NCBI GenBank assembly: GCA_963754445.1
Contig: CAVWFT010000001.1
Coordinates: 1,550,001 to 1,614,000 of the forward strand
Length of the DNA: 64,000 nucleotides
Reading direction: 5' to 3'
From: Bog-473 sp963754445
Lineage (GTDB): Bacteria > Actinomycetota > Acidimicrobiia > Acidimicrobiales > RAAP-2
The notes under the pieces were generated by a model that worked only from the letters and a program-made list of their open reading frames with translations, had not been told where the DNA came from and ran no database searches. The first letter of the stretch is position 1, and each line of letters starts with the position of its first letter. Below, one piece after another: positions 51,976 through 60,509 of the stretch. The translations under genes were made by a program, and so were the position numbers.

Positions 51976-54057
51976 TCAGTCCCCCGACGCCGCCCCAACC
52001 GGTACGTGCGGCATGGCGTCGGCGATCAGGCGCTCGTCGTCTGCCAGCAACGAATGGGCCAGCTCCTTCACCATCTCGATCACCTCGGGATGCTCCTCGG
52101 GGTTCCAGCCCTCGAGCAGCTCGGTCAGCCCCTTGCGCCGGGCCTCGGTGAGCCGTTCCATGGCGTCGGCCCCCCGGGTGGTGACGTGGAGGTCGTGCGC
52201 CCCGTCGCGGGCCCGGGCCTCCACCATGCCGGCCGTCACCAGGCCGTCCACGCCGACCTGGATCACGTCCGGATCGACCTTGAGCTTCTTGGCCAGACCC
52301 TTGGCCGTGCAGGCCGGGCTCTCGGCCAGTCGGTAGAGCAGCCAGCACGACCGGGGTGGCAGGTCGACCCCGGCTCGCTCGGCCAGGGTGCGGTAGAGCT
52401 CCCCCCGGTTCTCCCGTGACGCCACCCGCTCCAACGACAGCTCGATCTCCTGGAGCGAGGACCGGTTCATGCTGTGCGCCTCGCCCAGGTCCGACGTCTG
52501 CACGGACTTGCGCAGTTCGACCTCGGGCAACAGCCAGCTCAACAAGAAGGCCACGAACGAGATCGGCACGGCAACGAGGAAGACCGTCTGCACGGCGTGC
52601 GTCACCGCCTCGACGTACTTGTTGAAGAAGGCCAGTCCCGCCGCGGTCGACTTGAGCTTCTGCAGCACGGCGGGATCGATCGTCTGCGGGTTGAAGGACC
52701 TGAGGAGGGCCGGCGGCACCTTGGCCAGGGTCGAGGCGATGGCCCGGTTGAACACGATGGCGTAGATGGCCCCGAAAACGGCGGTCCCGAACGAACCCCC
52801 GATCATGCGGAAGAAGGTCGAGGCGCTCGTGGCCACGCCGAGGACGTCGTAGGAGACGGCGTTCTGGACCGCGACCACCAGAACCTGCATGATCAGGCCC
52901 ATCCCCAGGCCGAAGACGAACATGTAGGCGGCCAGCACCCAGGCATTGGTCGAGGCGTCGATCGTCGACATCAAGTAGGCGCCCACCGTCATCAGGGCCG
53001 TGCCCATGATGGGGAAGATCTTGTAGCGGCCCCAACGGGTGACCAGCCGCCCGGACGTCACCGACGCCCCGAGCATGCCCACCATGAGCGGCAGGATCCG
53101 CAAACCCGACACCGTCGGGCTGACCAGCTTCACGTTCTGCATGAACACCGGCAGGAAGGTCAGGGCGCCGAACATGGCGAAGCCCATGACGAATCCGATC
53201 GAGCTGGCCGCCGAGAAGACCCGGATGCGGAACAGCTGCATCGGGATGACCGGCTCCACCGCGAGCAGCTCGACGAACACGAAGGCCACGATGAGGACGA
53301 CGCCGATGGCCGCGCAGATCAGGCTGGGCGTCGACAACCAGGCCCACGAGATCCCGCCCAGGCTCAGGAACAAGATGAGCGACGTGACTCCGCCGGTCAG
53401 GACCAGGGTGCCGGCGTAGTCGATCTTGTGGTGCACCTTGCGCAGGCCACCCGGGAGCACGGCCTGGGTGACGACGAGGGCCAGCACGCCGAAGGGCAGG
53501 TTGATGTAGAAGACCCAGCGCCAGGACAGGTAGGTCACGCACAGGCCACCGATGAGCGGCCCGATCACGGTGGCCACGGCGAACATCGCGCCGAAGAGCC
53601 CCATGTACCGCCCCCGCTCGCGCGGCGACACCACATCGCCGATGATCGTCTGGGCGCCCACCATGAGGCCGCCGCCTCCGAGGCCCTGCACCGCACGGAA
53701 TGCGATGAGCTCGGTCATGGTGTGGCTCAGCCCGCAGAGGGCCGAGCCGATGAGGAAGAGGACGATCGCCGCCTGGAAGAAGACCTTGCGCCCGTATTGG
53801 TCTCCCAGCTTGCCCCACAACGGCGTGGACACCGTCGAGGCCAGGAGATAGGCCGTCACCACCCAGGCCAGGTGCGAGCCGCCGTGCAGGTCACCCACGA
53901 TGGTGGGCAACGCCGTCGACACGATGGTCTGGTCCAGCGCGGCCAGCAGCATGCCAAGCAGCAGTGCGCCGAGGATGAACCAGAGTCGGCGCTTGGTGAT
54001 CTTCTCGGTCACCGGGGCGTCCGGTTCGATCACTCCGAGGTCACCGACGTCTGACAC
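51976..54057 (-). CDS. DHA2-family MFS exporter with C-terminal MarR-like domain
   Basis: 693 residues. The first ~510 are a 14-helix DHA2/EmrB-QacA transporter: LAALDQTIVSTALPTIVGDL (motif D1), GKLGDQYGRK (motif A), ALCGLSHTM, RAVQGLGGGGLM, VIGPLIGGLCV (motif C). Residues about 540-690 look like a MarR winged helix (SCWLLYRLAESP, AKGLAKKLKVDPDVIQVGVD, DLHVTTRGADAMERL). Such fused transporters occur in actinobacteria. GTG 54057 has GGGAGCGG 6 nt before it; that site is one arm of an inverted repeat. Substrates are probably lipophilic drugs. Confidence 0.88.
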   Translation of the reverse strand: MSDVGDLGVIEPDAPVTEKITKRRLWFILGALLLGMLLAALDQTIVSTALPTIVGDLHGGSHLAWVVTAYLLASTVSTPLWGKLGDQYGRKVFFQAAIVLFLIGSALCGLSHTMTELIAFRAVQGLGGGGLMVGAQTIIGDVVSPRERGRYMGLFGAMFAVATVIGPLIGGLCVTYLSWRWVFYINLPFGVLALVVTQAVLPGGLRKVHHKIDYAGTLVLTGGVTSLILFLSLGGISWAWLSTPSLICAAIGVVLIVAFVFVELLAVEPVIPMQLFRIRVFSAASSIGFVMGFAMFGALTFLPVFMQNVKLVSPTVSGLRILPLMVGMLGASVTSGRLVTRWGRYKIFPIMGTALMTVGAYLMSTIDASTNAWVLAAYMFVFGLGMGLIMQVLVVAVQNAVSYDVLGVATSASTFFRMIGGSFGTAVFGAIYAIVFNRAIASTLAKVPPALLRSFNPQTIDPAVLQKLKSTAAGLAFFNKYVEAVTHAVQTVFLVAVPISFVAFLLSWLLPEVELRKSVQTSDLGEAHSMNRSSLQEIELSLERVASRENRGELYRTLAERAGVDLPPRSCWLLYRLAESPACTAKGLAKKLKVDPDVIQVGVDGLVTAGMVEARARDGAHDLHVTTRGADAMERLTEARRKGLTELLEGWNPEEHPEVIEMVKELAHSLLADDERLIADAMPHVPVGAASGD

Positions 54058-54062
54058 GACCC

Positions 54063-54107
54063 GCTCCCATCAGCAATGCGCTGCGCTCCACGCCACATTA
54101 TGGGAGC
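54063..54107 (-). promoter_or_regulatory. 8-bp inverted repeat covering the MFS ribosome site
   Basis: GCTCCCAT (54063-54070) and ATGGGAGC (54100-54107), perfect arms 29 nt apart. In minus-strand mRNA the proximal arm AUGGGAGC contains the GGGAG ribosome site of the MFS gene, and the distal arm could pair with it. CATAAT (54103-54098) overlapping the distal arm resembles a -10 box, so it may instead be an operator pair. Confidence 0.45.
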
Positions 54108-54329
54108 CCGCCGCCCATGTCCGCCGGATCCCGTCGCGGCGGCCCTCGCCGAGGGCGCCTGAGCGGATCGCTTTCACGGGGCCCGACGCCCCGCCGGCCG
54201 CCCCGTCCCCCGGAGGCGACGACCGGGCATGGCCGCCCCCGGGTTTTGATCCCGCGCTACGGTCCGGCGGCACGTCCGCGTGCGGTCGGCCCTGCATCCG
54301 GGGTGTCCGAGCCGGCACGCAGTCGCACC
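54108..54329. other. Upstream region of divergent MFS and flavin-oxidoreductase genes
   Basis: About 220 bp with no recognised gene; high GC with runs of CCCCG. Part of the 321-bp space between the two starts. Confidence 0.4.
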
Positions 54330-54367
54330 CACGCAGCACTTTGTCAGGCACGCAGCACTCTGTCAGG
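54330..54367 (+). repeat. 19-bp tandem repeat at the flavin oxidoreductase ribosome site
   Basis: CACGCAGCACTTTGTCAGG and CACGCAGCACTCTGTCAGG, directly adjacent, one mismatch. The AGG of the second copy forms the start of the AGGAAGG ribosome site of the next gene. Confidence 0.85.
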
Positions 54368-54378
54368 AAGGCCACGTC

Positions 54379-55344
54379 ATGCGCACCCGTCTCACCGACC
54401 TGCTCGGGATCGAGCACCCCGTCATGCTGGCCGGGATGGGCGGCGTGTCCTATGCCGAGCTGGCCGCCGCAGTCTCAGAGGCCGGGGGCTTCGGCTGCCT
54501 CGGCGCCTCGACCATGGGCAACGAGGGGATGGTGACCGAGATCGCCGCGGTGCGCGCGGCCACCGACAAGCCCTTCGGGGTCGACCTGCTCACCGCCATG
54601 CCCGGGGGCATGACCGAACAGGTCGAGATGATCATCGAGGGCGGGGCCTCCGCCTTCGTCGCCGGACTTGGAGTGCCGACCGAGGTGGTGGAGCTCTGCC
54701 ATCGCCACGGTCTCGTCGTCGTGAGCATGTGCGGCAAGGTCGAACACGCACTGCGTGCCGTCGAGGCCGGCTGCGATCTCGTGGTCGCCCAGGGCACCGA
54801 AGCCGGTGGCCATACCGGGCAGGTGGCGGGGCTCCCGCTCGTCCCCCAGGTCGTCGACGCCGTTGCGGGCCGGGTGCCCGTCGTGGCGGCCGGAGGGATC
54901 TTCGACGGCCGGGGGCTGGCGGCCGCCCTGGCGCTGGGTGCCGACGGGGTCTGGGTGGGAACGAGGTTCATCGCCACGCCCGAGGCCCGCGGCGTCCTCG
55001 GCTACAAGGAGCGCCTGCTCGCCAGCCGAGAGGACCAGACCACGGTCAGCCGGGCCTATTCCGGCAAGACCATGCGGGTCATCCGCAACGACTACACCGA
55101 CTTCTACGACTCCCACCCCGGCGAGCTCAAGAAGTTCCCCGAGCAGCTCGGCATCTCCTACGGCAACGGCACGATGCACCTCGGAGGCGACTCGTTCACC
55201 CAGGGGGTCGATGTCGACCGCGAGTGCTACCCCGCCGGGCAGGGCGTGGGCGCGATCGGCGAGATCCTGCCGGCGGGCGAGCTGGTCCGCCGCTTCGTCT
55301 CGGAAGCCGAGGACGTGCTCGATCGTCTCGGATCGTTGCGCTGA
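54379..55344 (+). CDS. Nitronate monooxygenase / 2-nitropropane dioxygenase-like flavoprotein
   Basis: 321 residues, FMN-dependent TIM barrel. EHPVMLAGMGGVSYAELAAAVSEAG at the start, FGVDLL, a phosphate-binding VVAQGTEAGGHTGQ (GTEAGGH is diagnostic) and VPVVAAGGIFDGRGLAAALALGADGVWVGTRF. The C-terminal part (NDYTDFYD, GTMHLGGDSFTQG) is a variant seen in NMO-like enoyl reductases. ATG 54379 follows AGGAAGG by 8 nt. Probably co-transcribed with the SDR gene 27 bp downstream. Confidence 0.88.
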   Translation: MRTRLTDLLGIEHPVMLAGMGGVSYAELAAAVSEAGGFGCLGASTMGNEGMVTEIAAVRAATDKPFGVDLLTAMPGGMTEQVEMIIEGGASAFVAGLGVPTEVVELCHRHGLVVVSMCGKVEHALRAVEAGCDLVVAQGTEAGGHTGQVAGLPLVPQVVDAVAGRVPVVAAGGIFDGRGLAAALALGADGVWVGTRFIATPEARGVLGYKERLLASREDQTTVSRAYSGKTMRVIRNDYTDFYDSHPGELKKFPEQLGISYGNGTMHLGGDSFTQGVDVDRECYPAGQGVGAIGEILPAGELVRRFVSEAEDVLDRLGSLR

Positions 55345-55371
55345 CCCGAGACGGACACGACGACGACCCGC

Positions 55372-56190
55372 ATGCCTCCCCGCCCACCCGATCCCACCGT
55401 CGCTCTCGTCACCGGAGCCAACCACGGCATCGGTGCCGCCACCGCCAAGGTCCTGGCGGCGCAGGGTGCCGCAGTCGTGTGCGCCTATTACCGCAGCCCC
55501 ACCCTGGGCGGTCTCGACGATCCGTCGATGCCGGCGGCCTACAAGGCGACGCGCATGGCCCGGGCGGAGTTCGTCGTCGAGTCCATCGTGGCAGCCGGTG
55601 GGCGAGCCATCGCCGTCGAATCCGACCTCACCGATGCGCGCGCCATTCCGGCGCTCTTCGACACCGCCGAGGCGGAACTCGGACCGGTGTCGATCCTGGT
55701 CAACAACGCGTCCGGGTGGATCGGCGATACCTTCGTCCCCCGGCCGGCCGACCGCTTCGGTCGCTCCCTGGCCGGAGTGGTGTCCGAGACCTTCGACCGG
55801 GTGATCGGCGTCGACGCCCGCGCTCCGGCGCTCCTGATCGCCGAGTTCGCCCGCCGCCACCTGGCCCGCGACGGTGAATGGGGCCGCATCATCGGGCTCA
55901 CGTCCGGCGGCGCACACGGATTTCCCGAGGAGGTCTCCTACGGGGCGGCAAAGGCGGCCCAGGTCAACCTGACCCTGAGCGCGGCCGACGAGCTGGCCCG
56001 TTACGGTGTCACGGCGAACGTGGTGCACCCGCCGGTTACCGACACCGGGTGGATCAACCCGAAGACCGCGGCCTCCGTCCGCGCATCGAGCGGACGGATC
56101 GCCACACCGAAGGAGGTGGCGGGGGTCATCGCCTACCTCGCCTCCGACGCCGCCGCCCTGATCACCGGCAACGTCATCACGCTGCGCTGA
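55372..56190 (+). CDS. Short-chain dehydrogenase/reductase
   Basis: 272 residues. VALVTGANHGIGAATAKVLA (TGxxxGIG), VNNASGWIG, catalytic SGGAHGFPEEVSYGAAKAA (Ser, Tyr, Lys) and the end YLASDAAALITGNVITL. NAD(P)-dependent, substrate unknown. The protein ends right after VITLR, without the usual GG. Follows the flavoprotein gene closely, so the two may form a redox pair. Confidence 0.87.
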   Translation: MPPRPPDPTVALVTGANHGIGAATAKVLAAQGAAVVCAYYRSPTLGGLDDPSMPAAYKATRMARAEFVVESIVAAGGRAIAVESDLTDARAIPALFDTAEAELGPVSILVNNASGWIGDTFVPRPADRFGRSLAGVVSETFDRVIGVDARAPALLIAEFARRHLARDGEWGRIIGLTSGGAHGFPEEVSYGAAKAAQVNLTLSAADELARYGVTANVVHPPVTDTGWINPKTAASVRASSGRIATPKEVAGVIAYLASDAAALITGNVITLR

Positions 56191-56231
56191 CCGACAACGG
56201 TGCGTGGCCGTGGCGTGGCGGCACCTCTCCG

Positions 56232-56915
56232 CTATCCGTCGGACGTCGCTCCATCCGACGTCGCTCCATCGGACGATCCGATCGGGCAGGACACCCCGGT
56301 GCCGCCCAGACCGCAGTAACCCCACGGATTCGCCTCGAGGTACTGCTGGTGCGAGGGTTCGGCGTAGAAGAACTCTTTCGCCGGCTCGATCTGCGTCGTG
56401 ATCGTACCCAGGCCCGACGCCGTCAGGCGCTCCTGGAAGAGTTCCGCGAGAGCGGACGCCACGTCTGCCTGCTCCGGGGTCGTCGTGTAGATGGCTGAGC
56501 GGTATTGCGTGCCGACGTCATTGCCTTGGCGCATCCCCTGGGTCGGATCGTGCCCCTCGAAGAAGACACCGACGAGGCGCTCGTAGCTGATCACTCCCGG
56601 GTCGAAGACGACCAGCACGGCTTCGGCGTGCCCGGTCCGTCCAGTGCACACCTCCCGGTAGGTCGGATTGGGCGTCAAGCCGCCGGCGTAGCCCACCGCC
56701 GTCGCATGGATGCCCGGCAGTCCCCAGAACAGTCGCTCCGCCCCCCAGAAACATCCCATGCCGAAGACGGCCCTCTCCGTGTCCGTCGGGAACGGCGGGG
56801 TGATCGGCGTACCGAGGGCGAGATGGGGAGCCGTGATCGCCATGGGCTCCGCACGGCCGGCCAACGCCCGCTCGGCCGAGACCATCTGCGTCCTTCGCGG
56901 CCTGAAGAGTCCCAT
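56232..56915 (-). CDS. msrA: Peptide methionine-S-sulfoxide reductase A
   Basis: Repairs oxidised methionine. 227 residues: catalytic VFGMGCFWGAERLFWG (Cys55), VGYAGGLTPNPTYREVCTG, EVF..DP as VVFDPGVISYERL, GNDVGTQYRSAIY. Resolving cysteines lie in NPWGYCGLGGTGVSCPIG. The C-terminus ends in a 15-bp coding repeat giving SDGATSDGATSDG. Divergent from the ferredoxin gene. Confidence 0.95.
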   Translation of the reverse strand: MGLFRPRRTQMVSAERALAGRAEPMAITAPHLALGTPITPPFPTDTERAVFGMGCFWGAERLFWGLPGIHATAVGYAGGLTPNPTYREVCTGRTGHAEAVLVVFDPGVISYERLVGVFFEGHDPTQGMRQGNDVGTQYRSAIYTTTPEQADVASALAELFQERLTASGLGTITTQIEPAKEFFYAEPSHQQYLEANPWGYCGLGGTGVSCPIGSSDGATSDGATSDG

Positions 56916-57044
56916 CTGGCGCCTCCGGTGTGGTCGTCGAGTACCGCTTCAGTATGGACACGAGCGGGCCCGAGCGTGCTGCGGGCACCCAATCCCGCAG
57001 GTCAGCCGATTTTTCAACAGATTTGGCACTATCGCGTCACATCG

Positions 57045-57074
57045 TTGACGTATTCCGATATATCATTAACTATC
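57045..57074 (+). promoter_or_regulatory. Candidate promoter and dyad upstream of the ferredoxin-PadR unit
   Basis: TTGACG (57045-57050) and AACTAT (57068-57073) are 17 bp apart, in the most AT-rich part of the window. Between and over the -10 lies GATATATC (57057-57064), a perfect palindrome, inside a GATA-10 nt-TATC dyad. This could bind the PadR protein encoded downstream. Confidence 0.55.
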
Positions 57075-57098
57075 AAATGAACGACCAAAGGAGTGCCG

Positions 57099-57497
57099 AT
57101 GCTGCCGACCACCGGAGCGATGAATCCCTTCGAGGACGAACCGGTGCCCGCTGCAGCGACCAGGCGTACGAACCCGGCGAAGGTTCGGACCGCCCGGGCC
57201 GATCCGAACCGGCCTGGCGAGCGCTGTCGGGCCGAGCCCGGCCGGTTCGTCCCGGTGGTGGATCTGACCAGCTGCGAGGGAAAACGGGACTGCACCGAAG
57301 TCTGTCCGTACGACGTCTTCGAGGTGACCCGGATCTCCGACGACGACTTCTCGTCACTCAGCGTGTTGGGCAAGCTCCGCAACGTCGCCCACAAGCGACA
57401 GGTCGCCTACGCGGTACGAGCCCAGGACTGCCATGCCTGCGGACTCTGCGTCGTGGCCTGCCCCGAGCAGGCCATCACCTTGGCTCCGGCACGTTGA
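57099..57497 (+). CDS. Two-cluster [4Fe-4S] ferredoxin
   Basis: 132 residues. Two cysteine sets: CEGKRDCTEVCPYDVFEV and CHACGLCVVACPEQAITL, the classic bis-[4Fe-4S] pattern, the first with an unusual C-x5-CxxxCP spacing and an insertion of about 30 residues between the sets. Basic Pro/Arg-rich N-terminus of 50 residues. AAGGAG 5 nt upstream selects ATG 57099 over GTG 57093. It precedes the PadR gene by 87 bp on the same strand. Electron donor or partner unknown. Confidence 0.85.
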   Translation: MLPTTGAMNPFEDEPVPAAATRRTNPAKVRTARADPNRPGERCRAEPGRFVPVVDLTSCEGKRDCTEVCPYDVFEVTRISDDDFSSLSVLGKLRNVAHKRQVAYAVRAQDCHACGLCVVACPEQAITLAPAR

Positions 57498-57584
57498 CCC
57501 CGGCGGGACGACCGGATCGCACCCTCGTCCGCACATGAACGCATGACCGAATCCACAACGTATCGAATGAAAGGAACACCCCAC

Positions 57585-58190
57585 ATGGGACACGGACACA
57601 CACACGATCACGACCACGAACACGGCGGCGAGCACGACAACCCGCGCGACCACCTCCACGACCTCCACGACCACCTGCACGAGGCATTCGGGCGAGGCAT
57701 GCGTGGCGGACCGCGAGGACGCGGACGTTGGAGCGGCGAGCGCGGCAGCTGGGGCGGTAACCGCCGCATGCGACGTGGTGAGATCCGCACCGCCATGCTG
57801 GTCGCCCTCCGCGAGGGTCCGGCCAACGGCTACGAAATCATGCGCCGGCTCGAAGACATGAGCGGCGGCCTCTGGCGACCGAGCCCGGGCTCGGTCTACC
57901 CGCACCTGCAGATGCTCGAGGACGCCGGGATCGTGAGGTCGGCCGAGGTCGACGGGAGTCGCACTTACACGCTGACCGAGGCCGGAGCCGAGGAAGCGGA
58001 AAAAGCCGCTATGCCTACCCAGGGCGGAGAATCAGAGGATCAGATCCGCAATCTCCGCCTGGCCGCCGCGCAGCTGATGGGCGCTGCGAAGCAGCTTTCG
58101 GGTGCGGGCGACGAGGCGCAGATCGAGCGCGGTATCGCCGTGGTGCAAAAGGCCCGCAAGGAGCTGTACCAGATCCTTGCCGAGGACTAG
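57585..58190 (+). CDS. PadR-family regulator with histidine-rich N-terminus
   Basis: 201 residues. The first 32 carry 12 histidines (GHGHTHDHDHEHGG then DHLHDLHDHLHE), then a Gly/Arg-rich linker, then a PadR winged helix: RRGEIRTAMLVALREGPANG, YEIMRRLEDMSGGLWRPSPG, SVYPHLQMLEDAGIVRS, DGSRTYTLTEAG. The C-terminal helices include NLRLAAAQLMGAAKQLSG. GAAAGGA about 8 nt upstream selects ATG 57585 over ATG 57543. The His-rich tail looks like a metal (Zn/Ni/Co/Cu) sensor or buffer. It precedes an ABC exporter. Confidence 0.9.
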   Translation: MGHGHTHDHDHEHGGEHDNPRDHLHDLHDHLHEAFGRGMRGGPRGRGRWSGERGSWGGNRRMRRGEIRTAMLVALREGPANGYEIMRRLEDMSGGLWRPSPGSVYPHLQMLEDAGIVRSAEVDGSRTYTLTEAGAEEAEKAAMPTQGGESEDQIRNLRLAAAQLMGAAKQLSGAGDEAQIERGIAVVQKARKELYQILAED

Positions 58191-58256
58191 CGACCAGGGC
58201 GTCGCCGGTCGGACGCGATCCTGCCGGCGACGCCCGGTACTGTGCACGGTGACGCC

Positions 58257-59261
58257 ATGACCACACCGACCGCGACCACGAGCAGTTCGAGGGGTGGGGC
58301 GCCGGGCGTCGAGGCCGTACCGATCATCGAGACGGTAGGGCTGACGAAGTCGTACCAGGGCACGGACTTCCGCGCCGTCGACGAGCTCAACTTGAGCGTG
58401 GGCACCGGCGAGGTCTTCGGCCTCCTCGGTCCCAACGGCGCCGGCAAGACCACGACGGTCGGCGTGCTGACGACTCGGGTCATCCCGACTGCCGGGCAGG
58501 CCCTCGTGGGCGGTCTCGACGTCGTGCACCAGCCCAGCCTGGTGAAGCAGATCATCGGCGTGGTCTCCCAGCAGAACACACTCGATCGCCAGCTCACCCC
58601 GTGGGAGAACCTCTACTACCACGGCCGCCTCTTCGGAATCCCTGCACGCGAGTGCCGGACGACCGCGGACGACCTCCTCGAACGCTTCCAGTTGACCCGC
58701 TTCGCGAAAGCATCCGTCTACGCCCTGTCGGGCGGAATGGCGCAGCGACTCATGGTGGCCCGGGCGATCTTCCACCGGCCGGCGGTGCTCTTCCTCGACG
58801 AGCCGACAGCCGGCCTGGATCCTCAAGGACGACTGGCTCTGTGGGAACTCCTTCGTGGCCTGAACGCGGAGGGCCAGACCATCATGCTGACCACGCACTA
58901 CATGGAAGAAGCCGACAACCTCTGCAATCGACTCGCCATCATGGACCACGGCAGGATCCTGGCCCTCGACACGCCGGCCGCCCTCAAGCGGAGCGTCGAC
59001 GCCGACACGATCGTGACCGTGAAGGCCGCCGGCGACCCCGATCGCCTCGCCGAGGCCTTCGCGTCCCATCTCGAGGGATTGACGGGAAGCCGCCCCATCG
59101 AGGGTGGCGTCGAATTGCACGTGAAGGGTTCCGAGCGACTGGTGCCGCGTGTCGTCGAGGCCGCCGAAGCAGCCGGTTTCACCCTGGCCGATCTGAGCGT
59201 CGCCGAGCCGACGCTCGAGACGGTCTTCATCGGACTGACCGGAAAGGACCTACGCGACTGA
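58257..59261 (+). CDS. ABC transporter ATP-binding protein (DrrA-like)
   Basis: 334 residues. Walker A GPNGAGKTTT, Q-loop VVSQQNTL, signature LSGGMAQR, Walker B VLFLDEPTAGLD and H-loop TTHYMEEA. The C-terminal domain of DrrA type (ADLSVAEPTLETVFIGLTG) is present. Its stop overlaps the permease ATG (TGATG), giving coupled synthesis. DrrA-type pairs export drugs, lipids or antibiotics. ATG 58257 chosen; the GTG-type start at 58242 adds five residues. Confidence 0.93.
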   Translation: MTTPTATTSSSRGGAPGVEAVPIIETVGLTKSYQGTDFRAVDELNLSVGTGEVFGLLGPNGAGKTTTVGVLTTRVIPTAGQALVGGLDVVHQPSLVKQIIGVVSQQNTLDRQLTPWENLYYHGRLFGIPARECRTTADDLLERFQLTRFAKASVYALSGGMAQRLMVARAIFHRPAVLFLDEPTAGLDPQGRLALWELLRGLNAEGQTIMLTTHYMEEADNLCNRLAIMDHGRILALDTPAALKRSVDADTIVTVKAAGDPDRLAEAFASHLEGLTGSRPIEGGVELHVKGSERLVPRVVEAAEAAGFTLADLSVAEPTLETVFIGLTGKDLRD

Positions 59262-60169
59262 TGGCCTCCACCACGGCGAGTGTCTCCACATCGTCCTTCG
59301 GATCACCCTCGGCGCGCCGGGTCGACCTGCAACCGACCCGTTCGGCCACGGCGGCGAGCTGGACGGCCCTGGGTGCCCTCATCCGGCGCGACCTCCTCGT
59401 GTTGCGCAAGCACTGGATCGAGTTCACGGTCCGCACGCTGGTCCAACCGTTTCTGTTGTGCTTCGTCTTTCTCTACGTCTTCCCCAAGATCGGTCAGGGC
59501 ATCGGGGGCGCCAGCGGCGTGCCCGGAGCAGAATCGGCCTTCGCCACCGTGCTCGTTCCCGGAGTCGTCGGACTGTCGATCATGTTCCAGGGCATCCAAG
59601 CCGTCGCCATGCCGTTGGCTCAGGAATTCGGCTTCACCCGCGAGATCGAGGATCGCGTCCAGGCGCCCTGCCCCATCTGGCTCGTCGCCATCTCGAAGGT
59701 GATCTCCGGTGGCTCGCAGGGCTTGATCTCGGCGGTGATCGTCTTTCCGATCGCATCGGTCGTCCATGCTGCCGGCGTGGAGGCGCAGATCAACCTGCAC
59801 TGGTGGCTGATCCTCACGCTGGTCCCCCTCTCCTGCCTGTGCATGGCGTCGCTCGGCCTCCTGCTCGGCACCTCGTTCGAACCGCGCAACCTTGGACTGA
59901 TGTTCGGCTTCATCGTGCTCCCCATCACCTTCCTCGGGGGCACCTACTACCAATGGACGCGGCTCGCCTCCGTGAAGCTGGGCTCGGTGCACTGGCTGCA
60001 GATCGTCGTTCTCGTCAATCCGCTCATCTACATCAACGACGGGATGCGGGCGGCGTTCACGGACGCGGCGCACATGCACCTCTACGTCATCTACCCGGCC
60101 ATCGTCGCCTTCAGCATCGTCTTCCTCACCCTCGGCTTGCGAAACTTCCGTCGCAAGGTGCTGGCCTGA
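59261..60169 (+). CDS. ABC-2 type transporter permease (DrrB-like)
   Basis: 302 residues with about six membrane helices: LVQPFLLCFVFLYVFPKIG, VLVPGVVGLSIMFQGIQAV, and the ABC-2 core REIEDRVQAPCPIWLVAISK, then GTYYQWTRLASVK and the C-terminal helix PAIVAFSIVFLTLGLRNF. ATG shares one base with the upstream stop. It forms the membrane half of the exporter encoded by the preceding gene. The 3' end enters a tandem repeat. Confidence 0.92.
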   Translation: MASTTASVSTSSFGSPSARRVDLQPTRSATAASWTALGALIRRDLLVLRKHWIEFTVRTLVQPFLLCFVFLYVFPKIGQGIGGASGVPGAESAFATVLVPGVVGLSIMFQGIQAVAMPLAQEFGFTREIEDRVQAPCPIWLVAISKVISGGSQGLISAVIVFPIASVVHAAGVEAQINLHWWLILTLVPLSCLCMASLGLLLGTSFEPRNLGLMFGFIVLPITFLGGTYYQWTRLASVKLGSVHWLQIVVLVNPLIYINDGMRAAFTDAAHMHLYVIYPAIVAFSIVFLTLGLRNFRRKVLA

Positions 60170-60211
60170 GCGAGGTGCTGGCCTGAGCGAGGTGTTGGCC
60201 TGAGCGAGGTG
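60161..60211 (+). repeat. 17-bp tandem repeat, three copies, starting in the permease stop
   Basis: CTGGCCTGAGCGAGGTG at 60161, 60178 and (first base T) 60195. The first copy holds the permease's last two codons and TGA. The unit is 17 bp, so the TGA appears in a different frame in each copy, closing all three frames. Confidence 0.9.
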
Positions 60212-60509
60212 CTGGTCTGCGGTGCCGGCTGTTGCTGCGGCGGTCAGCGCCTATCACATCGCTCGGGCGAGGACGCCGCGGGGCGTCTGGTCCGGGTCGC
60301 CCGCACCGCCATTGCCAGCCACGTGCGCCGACCTGGCCTTTGCGTGAAATGTTGGGTAGAACGCGCCAATCTGTCAGACCACCTGGGTAGGGTGATCCGA
60401 AACTTCTGAAGGTGCGCTCGTCGCACGGTCAGGGGCGGATGCAGTGGGTTGGAGGAGCGCTCGGCGAAGCGGTTCGCTCCTGGTGGGGTTGGCGAAGGGA
60501 CGGATTCTG
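60212..60509. other. Leader region upstream of egtB
   Basis: About 300 bp without a gene. It includes an AT-richer stretch (60340-60370, TTGCGTGAAATGTTGGGTAGAAC, with TAGAAC as a possible -10) and a perfect 7-bp inverted repeat AGGAGCG/CGCTCCT (60453-60481), which ends about 29 nt before egtB. Function unknown; may be a leader hairpin. Confidence 0.45.
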
